Of a DNA stretch of 64,000 nt, positions 24,031 to 34,555 are shown piece after piece (the stretch's first letter is position 1; each line of letters opens with the position of its first letter). Source of the DNA: Nautilus pompilius (taxonomy: Eukaryota > Mollusca > Cephalopoda > Nautilida > Nautilidae); the NCBI GenBank assembly GCA_018389105.1, contig JACATO010001023.1, forward strand, positions 127,001-191,000, read 5' to 3'. A program made the translations under genes and the position numbers. The notes below the pieces were generated by a model that was given only the letters and a program-made list of their open reading frames with translations, did no database searches and had not been told where the DNA came from.

Positions 24031-27000
24031 TCCATCTCTCCATCTCTCTCTCTCTCTCTCTTCACCAGCAAAGCTTATTCTCGATTCTCCTTCGCCGTCC
24101 AATCTCCAGTGGTCCATCAAAAGTATTGTGACGTTAATCGTTTATGTTACTGAAAAGTTACGTAAAAAAATACCTAATAATAATACAGGATGAGCTTCAG
24201 TCAGATACAGATCACTTAATTATATATCGACATTAATCTATTCGAAATATATTGTTACGGTGGGAATTTTCAGCCTTTCAAAATGAATTTAAAATATACG
24301 AGGTCTGTCCAAAAAGAAACCGAACTTTTAAAACAGCGCGCCAACCAGCCGGCGCAGCGTGCTCGCGACTGCAGTGATGCGTATCGGTGACCTCGACATA
24401 GCCGCATCACGCCACGTCAGTTAGTCGTCGATCTACACGCGCTAGAGTGAACGACGTATGTTTAGTGCACTTGGCGATTTGTCGCAGGTTGAACAATGAA
24501 GGATCCTGAAGAGCGACGGGTTTTGTGTGAAATTCTGTTTCCAATTGGGAAAAGACTTTTACGGAGATTTTTCTAATGTCGCGACAGGCCTACGGGGAGG
24601 ATTGTCTGAGCCGTAGGCGGGGTCACGAGTGGTGCCAGCACTTCAGACCGGGAAGAACATCCACCGGAGGCGATCCCAAATCTGGACGAGCCTCCACGAC
24701 AACGGACGACGATGGCATTGAGCAGGTGCGAGCTGCGATCCCCGGAAACCGTCGCCCGACCGTCCGTGGACGTTTCCGATGAAGTAGGACGTCTGTTGTA
24801 AAAGTTCGTGCCACGTGATTTTAAAAGAGAAACTGAACACGCACCGCGAGGCCGGAAAATTTGCGCCGCGTCCGCTGACAGATGAGCGAGAAGAGAACCG
24901 AGTCGCAGTCCGTCGGGAGCTCTTTGATCGTTCGGATGGGCGATGACCGCTAACCCTACTCTCCGGATTTGGCCCCCATGCGGACCCTTTTCTTGCTCCC
25001 AAAGTTGAAATCCACCCTGAAAGGTCACCGATTTCAGACGATGGAAGAGATCGAAGAAAATTCGCTACGCGTCCCAAAACTGGGGGGGAAAAAAGGGAGC
25101 CGTGAATAGACAGCGGAAGGAACCATTTTGAAGGAGACGAGTCTGATCACATCGTAAATAAAGCGACAAAACTGCTGTTGTTGTGTTTTTGTTTTTTTTT
25201 TAAAAAAAGTTCGGTTTCTTTTTGGACAGACCTCGTGTACCACCTCCATTTGGATTCTTCTTCCCAGCTTTTCGATTTTATGGCACAGGTGCGTGTGCGT
25301 GCGTGTTTTTGTTGTTTGTGTCTCGGCGGAGTTTGAATGCTAACGGTTTTTAATCGGCCGTCCAAATAATTAATTCATCGCGTCTAAATCGACGAGGAGG
25401 CCACCGCAGCGCAAGGCTATCCCCTCCGAAAACAACAACGACCACGATTTACCGTGAAAGTGTTTACCCTTGTTCGCCATCTGGTAGCGGTATTTCCGGC
25501 TTCTATTTAACCCTGACATTGTATAACATTTCCAAAAAAAAAATGGTGTACAGTATTTCTATTTATGATTTGATATAAGGCGCGTTCTCGTTTATTTCAT
25601 TTTGTTTTCTCTTCTATCGTTTATTTATGTTAGATGATAAGCAGTTGCTCGAGAGACCAGCATCGCCCCGGTCCTCAGCCTGTTGTCCGAATGGAATGTG
25701 TTGCTGCTTGCAGAGCTTTCGCCGGCAGATGTCGCTTATTGTAAACGGTGATCCATTAATGACACGGTGTTCCGGGAACGAGACGTCCGATAGTTTCCAA
25801 TACGAGGCTGGGGAGGACGAAAACGTGGAAGAAAATCCGGACGGTACGCAGGAGCACCACGATATATCAGATGTGTTCCTCCAGTACAACTACAGCTATC
25901 AGAACATCCCGAGGACACTTTCCCACTTACAGGTGGACATTCTAAGCGAGGACTTAATACGGTATTTCCGGGACTTCGACGGGGAGTACTTCCTCCTTGG
26001 AAAGGGAACGTTCGGGGAAGTCTACCTGGCCGAGATCATCAAGACAAAGAGTCTGGTGGCGGTGAAGATCTTCTTAGATTCCGATTTCGAAGAAATAAAG
26101 CAGGAGGTGGTCATCAATCTGTACCTGCAAGACACGGGCGTGGTCCCGCGGGTGTTGGGGATTGTTCCGGCTGGTCCGCTGATGCACAACATCTCGGTTG
26201 TCCAGGAGTACGTGAACGGGCTGACGCTCGATGACCACCTGGAGGGAAACGCCGACGGCGGGTTCCTGCGGGTGGAGTGGCTGAACATCTCGCTGCAGCT
26301 GGCCGTCGGCTTGGAGAAGTTCCACCAAAAGTACGTCCTCCTCAACGACCTCCACCCTGGCAACGTCCTGGTCGAGGCGCCCGGGCCGCGCGTTGTCTAC
26401 ATCGACATGGGCCACGCGCAGTTCCGAAGCGGCTTCCACGCGAAGGGGACGAACAGATCCCTGTACAACTACAAGCACCTGGCCCCCGAGTACCAGGGCA
26501 GCCAGAGCCTGACCCCGGCCACCGACGTGTACAGCCTGGGCATCCTCTTTCAGCAGATCGCCAACGCGAGCGGCCTATCCGAGCTGAGGTCGCTGGCCGG
26601 GTCCTGCGCGGCCAGGCTGCCGCGTGAGAGACCAGCCCTGGCCGAGATCATCGCCCGGCTGCGGGAGATGTTCCGGGTGGAGAGCGAGAAGCAGCAGCGC
26701 GAGACGCCGCGGTTCGCGGACTTCGCGCACGTCCGCCGGCGCAACCCGACCTCGATGAAGGAGTATCCGGTTCCGGTTTTGGATCCGACCGCGCTCTACG
26801 AACCGCTGAACGGAACCAGCGGCGCCGCCATCACCATGGGCGGAGTTAAGGGGCGGGCGTACGTCGCCAAGCTGCAACACTGTAAGTGCCAGGTGGTGGT
26901 AAGATGGTACGAGAACTCGTCCTACGACAAGATAATAGAGGAAGCCCAGATACTAATCCATCTGAAGGAATCCGGCTTCGTCTTCAGCTTCCACGGCTTT

Positions 27001-27525
27001 CTACCGGCCGGATCGTTCATCAACAACTTCCGGTTCGTGTACACCCACGTGCCGTCGGCGGTCTCCCTGGCAACCCTAATGGAAGACTACTTGATTGAAG
27101 TAACGCAGATGGATGCGGTGACACTCTTTATTCACCTGTCGCTAATTCTCCTGGAATGCCATCGCAAAGGGGTGCTCCTGAACTACCTGAACGAGGTGAC
27201 CGTGACCATGGACACAGAGGAGGATGGAGCGTCCATGTGGATTAACGACGTATCGCGGGCCACGTTTAACAGCGCCTACCGTTATCCAGAGCCGGTCAGT
27301 CTTCTGTCCGACTTCCGTTTCCTCGCCCCGGAAGTGCGGAACGGCTCGTGGACGTCTCCGTCCAGTGACGTCTACAGTCTTTGCTACGTGTTCGAGTACA
27401 CGGTCGAGAGGGCCGAACTCTGGAACATGACGGACCTGGTGAAACGATGTATGACGGAAACGCCCGAAGAGCGATTAACTCTACCGGAAATTATAACCGA
27501 ACTACGAAAATACACTATTACTTAG
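23303..27525 (+). CDS. Secreted tandem protein kinase-like / pseudokinase protein (2 exons)
   Basis: Two coding exons, 23303-23387 and 25634-27525, join in phase (exon 1 ends AAC G|GTAACT; exon 2 follows a pyrimidine-rich TTATGTTAG acceptor) to give 658 residues. Exon 1 encodes a signal peptide: MFRPF then a GALTALLVAAIAAPSLA core. Next come a Cys cluster (CCPNGMCCC, about 45-53), an acidic stretch, then kinase-like domain 1 (about 140-375): glycine loop LGKGTFGEV (150-158), VAVK Lys173, catalytic loop LLNDLHPGN (Asp267, Asn272), DMG for DFG (Asp286), LAPE, and TDVYSLG. Domain 2 (about 415-655) keeps the fold motifs FLAPE and SDVYSL but has VVVR for VAVK and LLNYL in the catalytic loop, so it looks like a pseudokinase. 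Ten N-X-S/T sequons and no later membrane segment suggest a secreted or Golgi-lumen protein. An ATG at 25627 straddles the acceptor and is probably not a start. Substrate unknown; kinase activity is inference. Confidence 0.8.
23565..24296 (+). repeat. Dispersed repeat, copy 1 (in the kinase-like gene intron)
   Basis: This region resembles 30795-31355 in the same order. The head is a GTTGTCTCGATCGCCCTCACCCTGAAATTAA-type module (other copy GTTGTTCGATCGCCGTCACCCTAAAATTAA). The tail shares TATTCGAAATATATTGTTAC and an AATGAATTTAAAATAT end. Copy 1 has a long CT microsatellite (about 23932-24060) between head and tail. The layout of diverged short repeats, microsatellite and conserved tail recalls mollusc pearl/Helentron-type non-autonomous elements, but the termini were not defined. 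A mariner element abuts its right end. Confidence 0.65.
24297..25237 (+). mobile_element. Mariner-family DNA transposon, decayed, with intact terminal inverted repeats
   Basis: Left end ACGAGGTCTGTCCAAAAAGA and right end TCTTTTTGGACAGACCTCGT form inverted repeats of about 30 bp flanked by TA (24295-24296 and 25238-25239), the mariner target. The 941-bp interior retains + strand transposase pieces: SRQAYGEDCLSRRR (helix-turn-helix region), FRPGRTSTGGDPKSGRAST, LTDEREENRVAVRRELFD, and the C-terminal FLAPKVEIHPERSPISDDG and HFEGDESD. These resemble the SETMAR-type mariner transposase. Frames are interrupted and most of the catalytic core is missing, so it cannot encode an active enzyme. It lies in the intron of the kinase-like gene. 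Confidence 0.92.
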
Positions 27526-29754
27526 AGCGGGCGGATGATAGGGAGGTGTAATTATTTTTAAAAAAAAAGAAAATGCTGATGAGAGTTTACCTACCAGCGT
27601 ATTGTAAACGGACTTCAATTATTGTTATTATTGTTGTTGTTATTATTTTAAACGGAATTTTACTCTCGATGCATTTGTTCTGGCTTGTTTGAACGGTAAA
27701 CCAAAGCATCATTCGGACTCGCAGAGAAACACAAATTCTGTGATAAATTCTTAAATGTTGTCTGACGGGTGTCAAAAGGCGTTGTTGTTTTTTTTCTTTT
27801 TTGCCTTCTGTTTATTTCTGGTGCAGATCTCAAGATCGACGTGAATGTCGCTTATTCGGGGCTCTCCGGAGATCCTGATTCTTACAGGTGGGGGGCGCCT
27901 CTGTCGCGCGGGCAAGGCGGGTAACTCGTCTGTCGAAATCGGAAAGCGAAACGTACGTAGGTGGGAGATCTGGGGGGGCGGTTTTCCAAATACAAGAACA
28001 GTAAGTGAGGCCGACAGAGCAGAATGTGTATTGTTAGTGAGGTCGGACTACGAGAGAGACCGTGTTGGGGCAGCAGGGCAGTACCGGGAATCTCTGCGAT
28101 CGATCCTGTCCGTGTGGACTGCCAGCCAGCCAGCCAGCCCGTGTCCACGACTCGCCGCAGGTGCGACGGACGTGGTGGGGGGGGGGGACCCTGTGGTAAG
28201 AGCCGTTTCCAGAGAATAGAAATAGTTGTTGCTTCCTTTCAGTGTTGATTGACGTTCGTTGAGGAATCCGACGAATTGTGATCGCTGGACAGTTTCGTCA
28301 GCGGTCTGTCTCCCCATCTTCTCTGCTTCCACTGATCCGAGGACGTGGACACTTTCTCTGAATACGTTTTTTTTTTTTTTTTTTTTTTAAACCCTACAAA
28401 ATCTTCAAAGGTAACACCACCGAAAGTTCATTTCTTGAATGTAACCTCACCTTTCGACGGGGGTGGGAAATTGTTCGTACGGCTGTTAACGATACGAACC
28501 CCCCCTCCCCGGGGTGAGGGCCTCGTCAAAGAGCCGGAAGCCATTTTCTCAGGATCTTTCACGTCCGAATAGCGGTTCTGTGTTCTGTTTAATGTTCTGT
28601 TCGCTTCTGTTTCAAGTGATTATTTTTTTAGGTTTGGATAGAGCGCAATGCGAGTTACTGGACGGGCACGTTGCATCTTTGTCTGAACCTCTGCTTGGGG
28701 GGGGGGGGTGGTGACCGGTCGTCACGTGGCGTCGCGTGACCGTGACAACCATCCGTTAGTTCACGGTCTGTTGGGAATGAGTTAAATATTTATCGATTTT
28801 CGTAAAAGAAAAACACAGGTTAATTTATTATTTAGACATAGTTTGTAGTTTACACCCAGCAATATGGATAAGTGTTTTAGTATTTACACAAATAAAAAAA
28901 TATATATATATATATGCCAGCCCCACCCCCTCAGACAACCAGGTCCTTGTTGGGTGGGGTAGGGTGGTCAGCAGCTCCTACCCCCAACGTAAGCTAACTC
29001 CTGCACGGCCATCTTCTGTTACGAGGAGAGGATGGGAACGACCGTTATCGATGTTAACCTGTAATGACCGAAAAATTTCACTTTATCCCCTACAAACAAA
29101 TGAAAATATTAACGACATTTTGCGGTCTATTACAGTTTTTAAAAGATATTTATATTTATCGTAAAGTTCTCATTAAAACTCACCTACACCTTTATTAAAG
29201 TATACCGTTTAACGGGTGCTCTCAAAGAGCTGTCTCTTAACCCCGCAGTGCGGCCTACCCCGTCATCACAATGGGCCAATACTATTTATGACCACCTTTA
29301 GCATCCATCACCCGTGCTTGGCGAGTCAAGTAGTCTTCCCCGCTGGACCAAGTCGCCTCGGAGGCCGGATTCCTGTCGCCAGGTGAACCGACCAACCGAG
29401 TGTAACTTGATAGGTCTAGATAATAGTTAAGAAAATTACTCTGGAATCCCTAACTCCGTTTGTTTAGACAGCTGGCAACTTAGCAGAGGAATCTGACTGG
29501 AGTGGGCTACTGAAACAAAGGAACCGAGCCGACTCTCGGCGTGTTGCTCCACGTCTTTCTAGACAGTCCCTAATTCTACTCCGCCCGCGCGCTCTGTCTA
29601 TCTACCTACCTGCCTTGGCAGCTGGAAACAATTAAGAAAACCCGCAGGTGTGTTCAGCCGAATTCCTAATTACTTTTTTGTTGCTGTTTACGTGGCTGGC
29701 AAATTAGCGGATGAATCAACAGAGACGGGGGAGAAAAATGACTGACGGAGTAAG
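27526..29754. other. Downstream flank of the kinase-like gene, no further gene seen
   Basis: Presumed 3' UTR begins after the stop at 27523-27525. No AATAAA lies close by; the first one seen is near 28888. The stretch is CpG-normal with G runs and CCAG repeats (28120-28140). Overlapping short frames at 27845-28332 on both strands lack motifs. Confidence 0.4.
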
Positions 29755-30004
29755 GAGAGAGAAAGATGGGGAGATGACGTCAGTACAGAGAGAGAGAGAT
29801 GGGGAGATGACGTCAGTACAGAGAGAGAGAGAGAGAGATGGGGAATTACGTCAGTACAGAGAGAGAGATGACGTCAGTACAGAGAAGAAATTGGGGAGAT
29901 GACGTCAGTACAGAGAGAGAGAGAGAGAGATGGGGAATTACGTCAGTACAGAGAGAGAGATGACGTCAGTACAGAGAAAGAAATTGTGGAGATGACGTCA
30001 GTAC

Positions 30005-30039
<35 letters not shown>

Positions 30040-30305
30040 ATGGGGAATTACGTCAGTACAGAGAGAGAGATGACGTCAGTACAGAGAAAGAAAGTTGGGG
30101 AGATGACGTCAGTACAGAGAGAGAGAGAGAGAGATGGGGAATTACGTCAGTACAGAGAGAGAGATGACGTCAGTACAGAGAAAGAAATTGGGGAGATGAC
30201 GTCAGTACAGAGCGAGAGAGAGAGATGGGGAATTACGTCAGTACAGAGAGAGAGAGATGACGTCAGTACAGAGAAAGAAAGATGGGGAGATGACGTCATT
30301 TCAGA
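29755..30305 (+). repeat. TGACGTCA array F with composite unit of roughly 100 bp
   Basis: Composite unit of three sub-units: GGAGATGACGTCAGTACAGA with a GA run, GGGGAATTACGTCAGTACAGA with a GA run, and GATGACGTCAGTACAGAGAA followed by AGAAATT. It is repeated about five times with variable GA length. The middle sub-unit always has ATTACGTCA instead of ATGACGTCA, which shows the composite was copied as a block. The 169-codon frame through it is an artefact. Confidence 0.92.
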
Positions 30306-30794
30306 TATTGTTTATTTGGCTTCCACTGGACATGCAGATAATTTTTTCGCAATCCCCCCTTCCACCCAAACACGTATAGCAGGGGCTCACTATTTTTTCT
30401 TGAACTAGCGGCATCTCTCCGACTGGCTTCACAGCACCCCCCCCATCACCATCGAAGCATTTCCAACGAGGCCCGAACAGGTAGATACATCTCGCCCGCT
30501 GTGCCCTCTAGAAGGCGGAACATCCCGTCCAAAATCTGTTTCCGTCTCTTTCACGAGCGCTGTGTTGGCGGGCGTCATCATCATCATCATCATGTACAAG
30601 TGATGTCAACTGCTCTCCACTCACATTCAGCAATTGTGTGACGTCACGCCTTTTCTGCACTGGTGTTTTTTTTACCGGCAAATCGAAAAAAACCTGGTGA
30701 TAATTATTTTTCGGTCACTCATGATGATTTTGATGAGAAATATTTCCTAACCATCCAAGTCTCCAGATTAATCTGAACTAAGGAAAGATCTGTT
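30306..30794. other. Intergenic DNA, no gene seen
   Basis: Unique sequence with a short CAT run (about 30576-30593). No recognisable coding content. Confidence 0.4.
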
Positions 30795-31355
30795 ATTTGC
30801 TGATCAAAATCGAATGTGTTGTTCGATCGCCGTCACCCTAAAATTAACCGTAGTCGCCGTCATCAGAGAGATGACGGTAATAATGGTTACCGGCGATTCC
30901 CGTCACCCAGAAGCTAATCCTTGTCACCACTGCTACAGAAGTGATTGTAAGAGACGTTGTCTTAGTTCTTTCGCCCAGCAGCTGATCGTTGTTGCCTTTG
31001 TCAGAAAAGTTACAGCAGTGACTGAAGTTTTGATCCCTTTACCTCGAAGCTAATCGTTATCGTCTAAATAGTTGCAGTAATGGCTAACAAGCTTATCAAC
31101 CACTGCTGCCTCATTGATTACTCTCTTTTCAATAGCAAAGACCTGTCTCGATTCTTACCCCGATGCGTATACAGTGACTTTCAAATGTATTGTAACATTA
31201 ATTACTTATTTTATTGTGAATTATGTAAAAAAATATAAAAAAATAATAATACTACAAGATGCTATTCAATCTGATACAAACCAATAATCTATCTATCGAC
31301 AAATTTATTCGAAATATATTGTTACGTTAGTCGTTCCAAGATTCAAAAGATGAAT
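30795..31355 (+). repeat. Dispersed repeat, copy 2
   Basis: Homologous to 23565-24296. The head contains three to four diverged tandem modules of about 70-75 bp (each roughly ATCGCCGTCACCC...AATTAACCGTAGTCGCC). The tail shares TATTCGAAATATATTGTTAC with copy 1. It lacks the CT microsatellite of copy 1. No coding capacity is seen. Confidence 0.65.
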
Positions 31356-31772
31356 TTTAAAAATCAGCCTTATTTGGATTTACCACCATTTTACAAATTA
31401 ATAGGATAGTTTGTTGCGTTCTAATCGAATACGAAGCCGATGTTGTGCGTGTAAAATCAGGTAATCGGGGTGAGCTGTGAGAAGTATTCAGATCTTAAAA
31501 GCCGCCGTGACACTTCTGTCAGCCCCAGAGCCCCCCCCTTTTTCTAGAAAAGTCTTTGATACACAAATTCAAAATAAGAGAAAGGAAACGGATATGGCGA
31601 TTACAGTTTGATAAGTGTCAGATCGATGTGATTACCCCCCTTTACGTTAACACAACGTCTTCCTCAACTTCTGTCAGGAGTTTCATTTTCTCCGAGACTT
31701 TGCGGAACTATAAAGAAAAAAATAAAAATTGTCTGTCTTGTCAAAACTTTGGATTATCGAAAAAAACTTAGC

Positions 31773-31814
<42 letters not shown>

Positions 31815-32564
31815 CTGATGCTGCTATTATATTTATTATTAGCCTAGCTGGTAGAGGTCTCGTTGCCCATAGTAACGGTTAACCATAAACCTGCTCCCCG
31901 TTTTCCCATTATTATTAGTTCTTCCACCTTTCGGAAGCAGCATGGTCCCTTTCCCCTACCAGGCCGACACCCAGGGCCCCTGAATACTCCTAACTAATCC
32001 ATGCCCGCGGTTTTCGTTTTTTGTTTACAACAGTATTATTACGAATTTTAAAATTTCACTTTTACTATCATTAACATTGTTACTTCATTGATTTCCACAT
32101 TTTCCCAACTTTTTAAGATTCCTTTTTAGAACACTTTGAAACCAGAGCTGTTCTGTTGTTGTTACGGTTTGAGTCTCCGTGGGAGTAACATTATTGCTTT
32201 TAGATCTATATCGAAGGGCTGAAGTCTCCATCGATCTCGTTCCCGACTAACAAGCGCACGAAAGAAGATAATAATGACTCCGTGGAGTGGGATTCTGAGT
32301 TCTCTCGACTTCTGCAAAGGGTATTACGAATGCCTTTATCCTAATCGCATAAGCTCATCAATAGATTTATGGATTACAAAACTTACTTAAGCAGCTTATT
32401 GCCTGCTAAAAATAATTCGCCACCAGGAGAACCGTTCCAGCAGTAATACGTACAACGGGACAGCAGCTGCCAGTCTATATAGTCATCACTGTTCCCTTAC
32501 CGGCGGTTGTGGTCAAACCACTAACTTGAAAATTTCTTCCAGGCCTCAGATAATTAGATTCTGC

Positions 32565-32598
<34 letters not shown>

Positions 32599-34555
32599 GA
32601 GCGAGTTTGGACTTCCGAACGAGGTTCTTTCAATGGCATCGCATCCCGTAAAGATAAGTGGCCTGTTCTCTGTCGAGTCTTCCTCGTTACTGAGAGATGT
32701 TCGTCGAGCCGACAAGCGGCCCGGTCCCCCGACACCGTGGGCCCCAAGGACCCGGGAGGTCTCTCTCACGTCGGATTGCTGCTGTTGCTCATATAAAAGC
32801 GACAGTCTAATGGCCTCCCGTCAGTTATCCCTGATGGAAGCGTCCGTACGAGTCAAAATCACCCCTTTTCCAAAGTTCCCGTTCACCTGTTTCTTTGATG
32901 TGTCGTTCCTCCCCCACCAACCCAGGTAACTCGATTACGACCGAGTTTTCTCTGGCCTCCGAGACAGGGCTTCCGCCCGTGGTCGCTTCTTCCGTCAGGA
33001 CGGCGGAAGTCGGAGTGCGGTCGGTGGCGCTTTTCCGCTGTACGTGACGTCACGTGATTTCGCCCCCGAATCCGGCTTGTCGTTCCGCGAATCACCCGGG
33101 ATAATGCGATTAAGCAAGCAAGCAATATTTACGGGCCACGCACCTTTTCTCAACCGGATTTTGGTGGGAGGGGAATCGCGGGGTTCGTTTCTCAGTCCGC
33201 ACCGCTCAAGCGTGGGATACGTCCTCTCAGAACGGTACGACGTGTGGCGGTGCGCCCCCTATCGGCGTTGGAGATGATACTCTTTTTGGTTATTTATCTA
33301 CTTACTTACTTCTTTTCTTTTTTTTTCGGTTTCGAAATATTCCTTTACGTTTGGGTTAGAACGCGACATTCGCTCAGTCTGGAGACCGGGGTCGGAATTC
33401 TATTTTTTTGCGGGAGGGGCGGAGATGTCAGCGGACCCTGTCCAAATTGCCCGGCCTGTACGCTCGGTCCCTCTGCCATATTTGTCCGTTTGCTTCTTCT
33501 TTCTCCATCCCCCCTGTTAATTACATCACAGCGCAGAGCCCCCCAGATCCTAAATTATCTTAAAGATGCCTCTTCCCGCCATATTTCCGTTTCGCTCACA
33601 AAGTAAATATTTTTAAAAATTAAACTTTAAGAAAAAGGAAAACGAATTTTAAGTTAACAATTTAGGGGACTCCCCTCCCACACCCTGGTTTATGCCCCTT
33701 TGAAAATAACGTGAACGGCAGTACGATCGTACGTCAAAGCACACAGGGGGAGGTAAGCAGGTAAAATTTAATTTGCGGCCGTTGTTTATTTGATCGAATT
33801 AGTAGTGGCAATAACACTCCCAAACCCGCGGATAGTTGTAGACAGTAATACGCTAAGCAGTACGATATCTTTGAGTAGTAAACCGAAAATCTCTGGATAT
33901 GACCTTTAATCCTGAACACTGACCCGTCCATTAATTAACTAAAGAAAAAACTCGCCGAATACTTTTCGAGTGCTGTGTAGTAATGAGAGTGTGGGGGGGG
34001 GGTGGTGCGTTCCCCGTGGCTAACACTAGTGGTTAAGCTTTTTGTTGTTTCTTTAATTATTATATCAGAACACAGCTTGCAAAAATTTATTATTATTTTT
34101 TTCCATTTATGACAATTTTTGCAGAGAGATAACTCATTTGGTAATCCGACAAGGGCCTGTGGAAGGATTAATCAAGGGGAGACAACTTCGAGCTTGCTTA
34201 TGTCGTCACCGCGACGCTCTTCAATGCCCCGAATACACGGTTTTCATCTGTAGCCTGTAAAGGAATCGGGTTTAGTTATTCCTTTTTTAAAGCTGATACT
34301 TCACCTGAAGTTCTTTTCTTTTCTTTTTTTAAATTTAGAGTTACAGGTAGTAACGTATTTAAACATAAAAGAAATATATTTATAATATTTTCTTGGTTTT
34401 AATTTCAGTTATATTTTATTAAAGAGATTTTTAAAAGCTAATTCTAATTATTCATGTAAAACTTTAAAAGCCAATAAAAGACTAACGTTTATGGATACGT
34501 TTGTCGGTATATCTTAATGCCTAGGAATACCATTTAGTTTAATTTAATATATATA
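31356..34555. other. Intergenic DNA with ATT and TTG microsatellites and a CpG-rich block
   Basis: An ATT run lies at about 31771-31813 and a TTG run at about 32562-32599. At 32940-33280 the sequence is CpG-rich and contains GTGACGTCACGTGA, a CRE-like octamer overlapping an E-box-like CACGTG. This could be a regulatory block, but no gene next to it was recognised. Confidence 0.4.

Noticed and set aside
24573-25077. 151- and 144-codon minus-strand frames
   Set aside because: They are antisense to the mariner relic, whose transposase reads on the + strand.
26074-26880. Minus-strand and alternative-frame ORFs of 100-134 codons over the kinase gene
   Set aside because: They are shadows of the GC-rich kinase coding sequence.
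29711-30408. 169-codon frame with repeated TSVQRERE motifs
   Set aside because: It is a read-through of array F with no non-repeat coding content.
32567-32929. 120-codon frame beginning with poly-Leu, resembling a signal peptide
   Set aside because: The Leu run is the TTG microsatellite in frame, and the rest has no recognisable domain.
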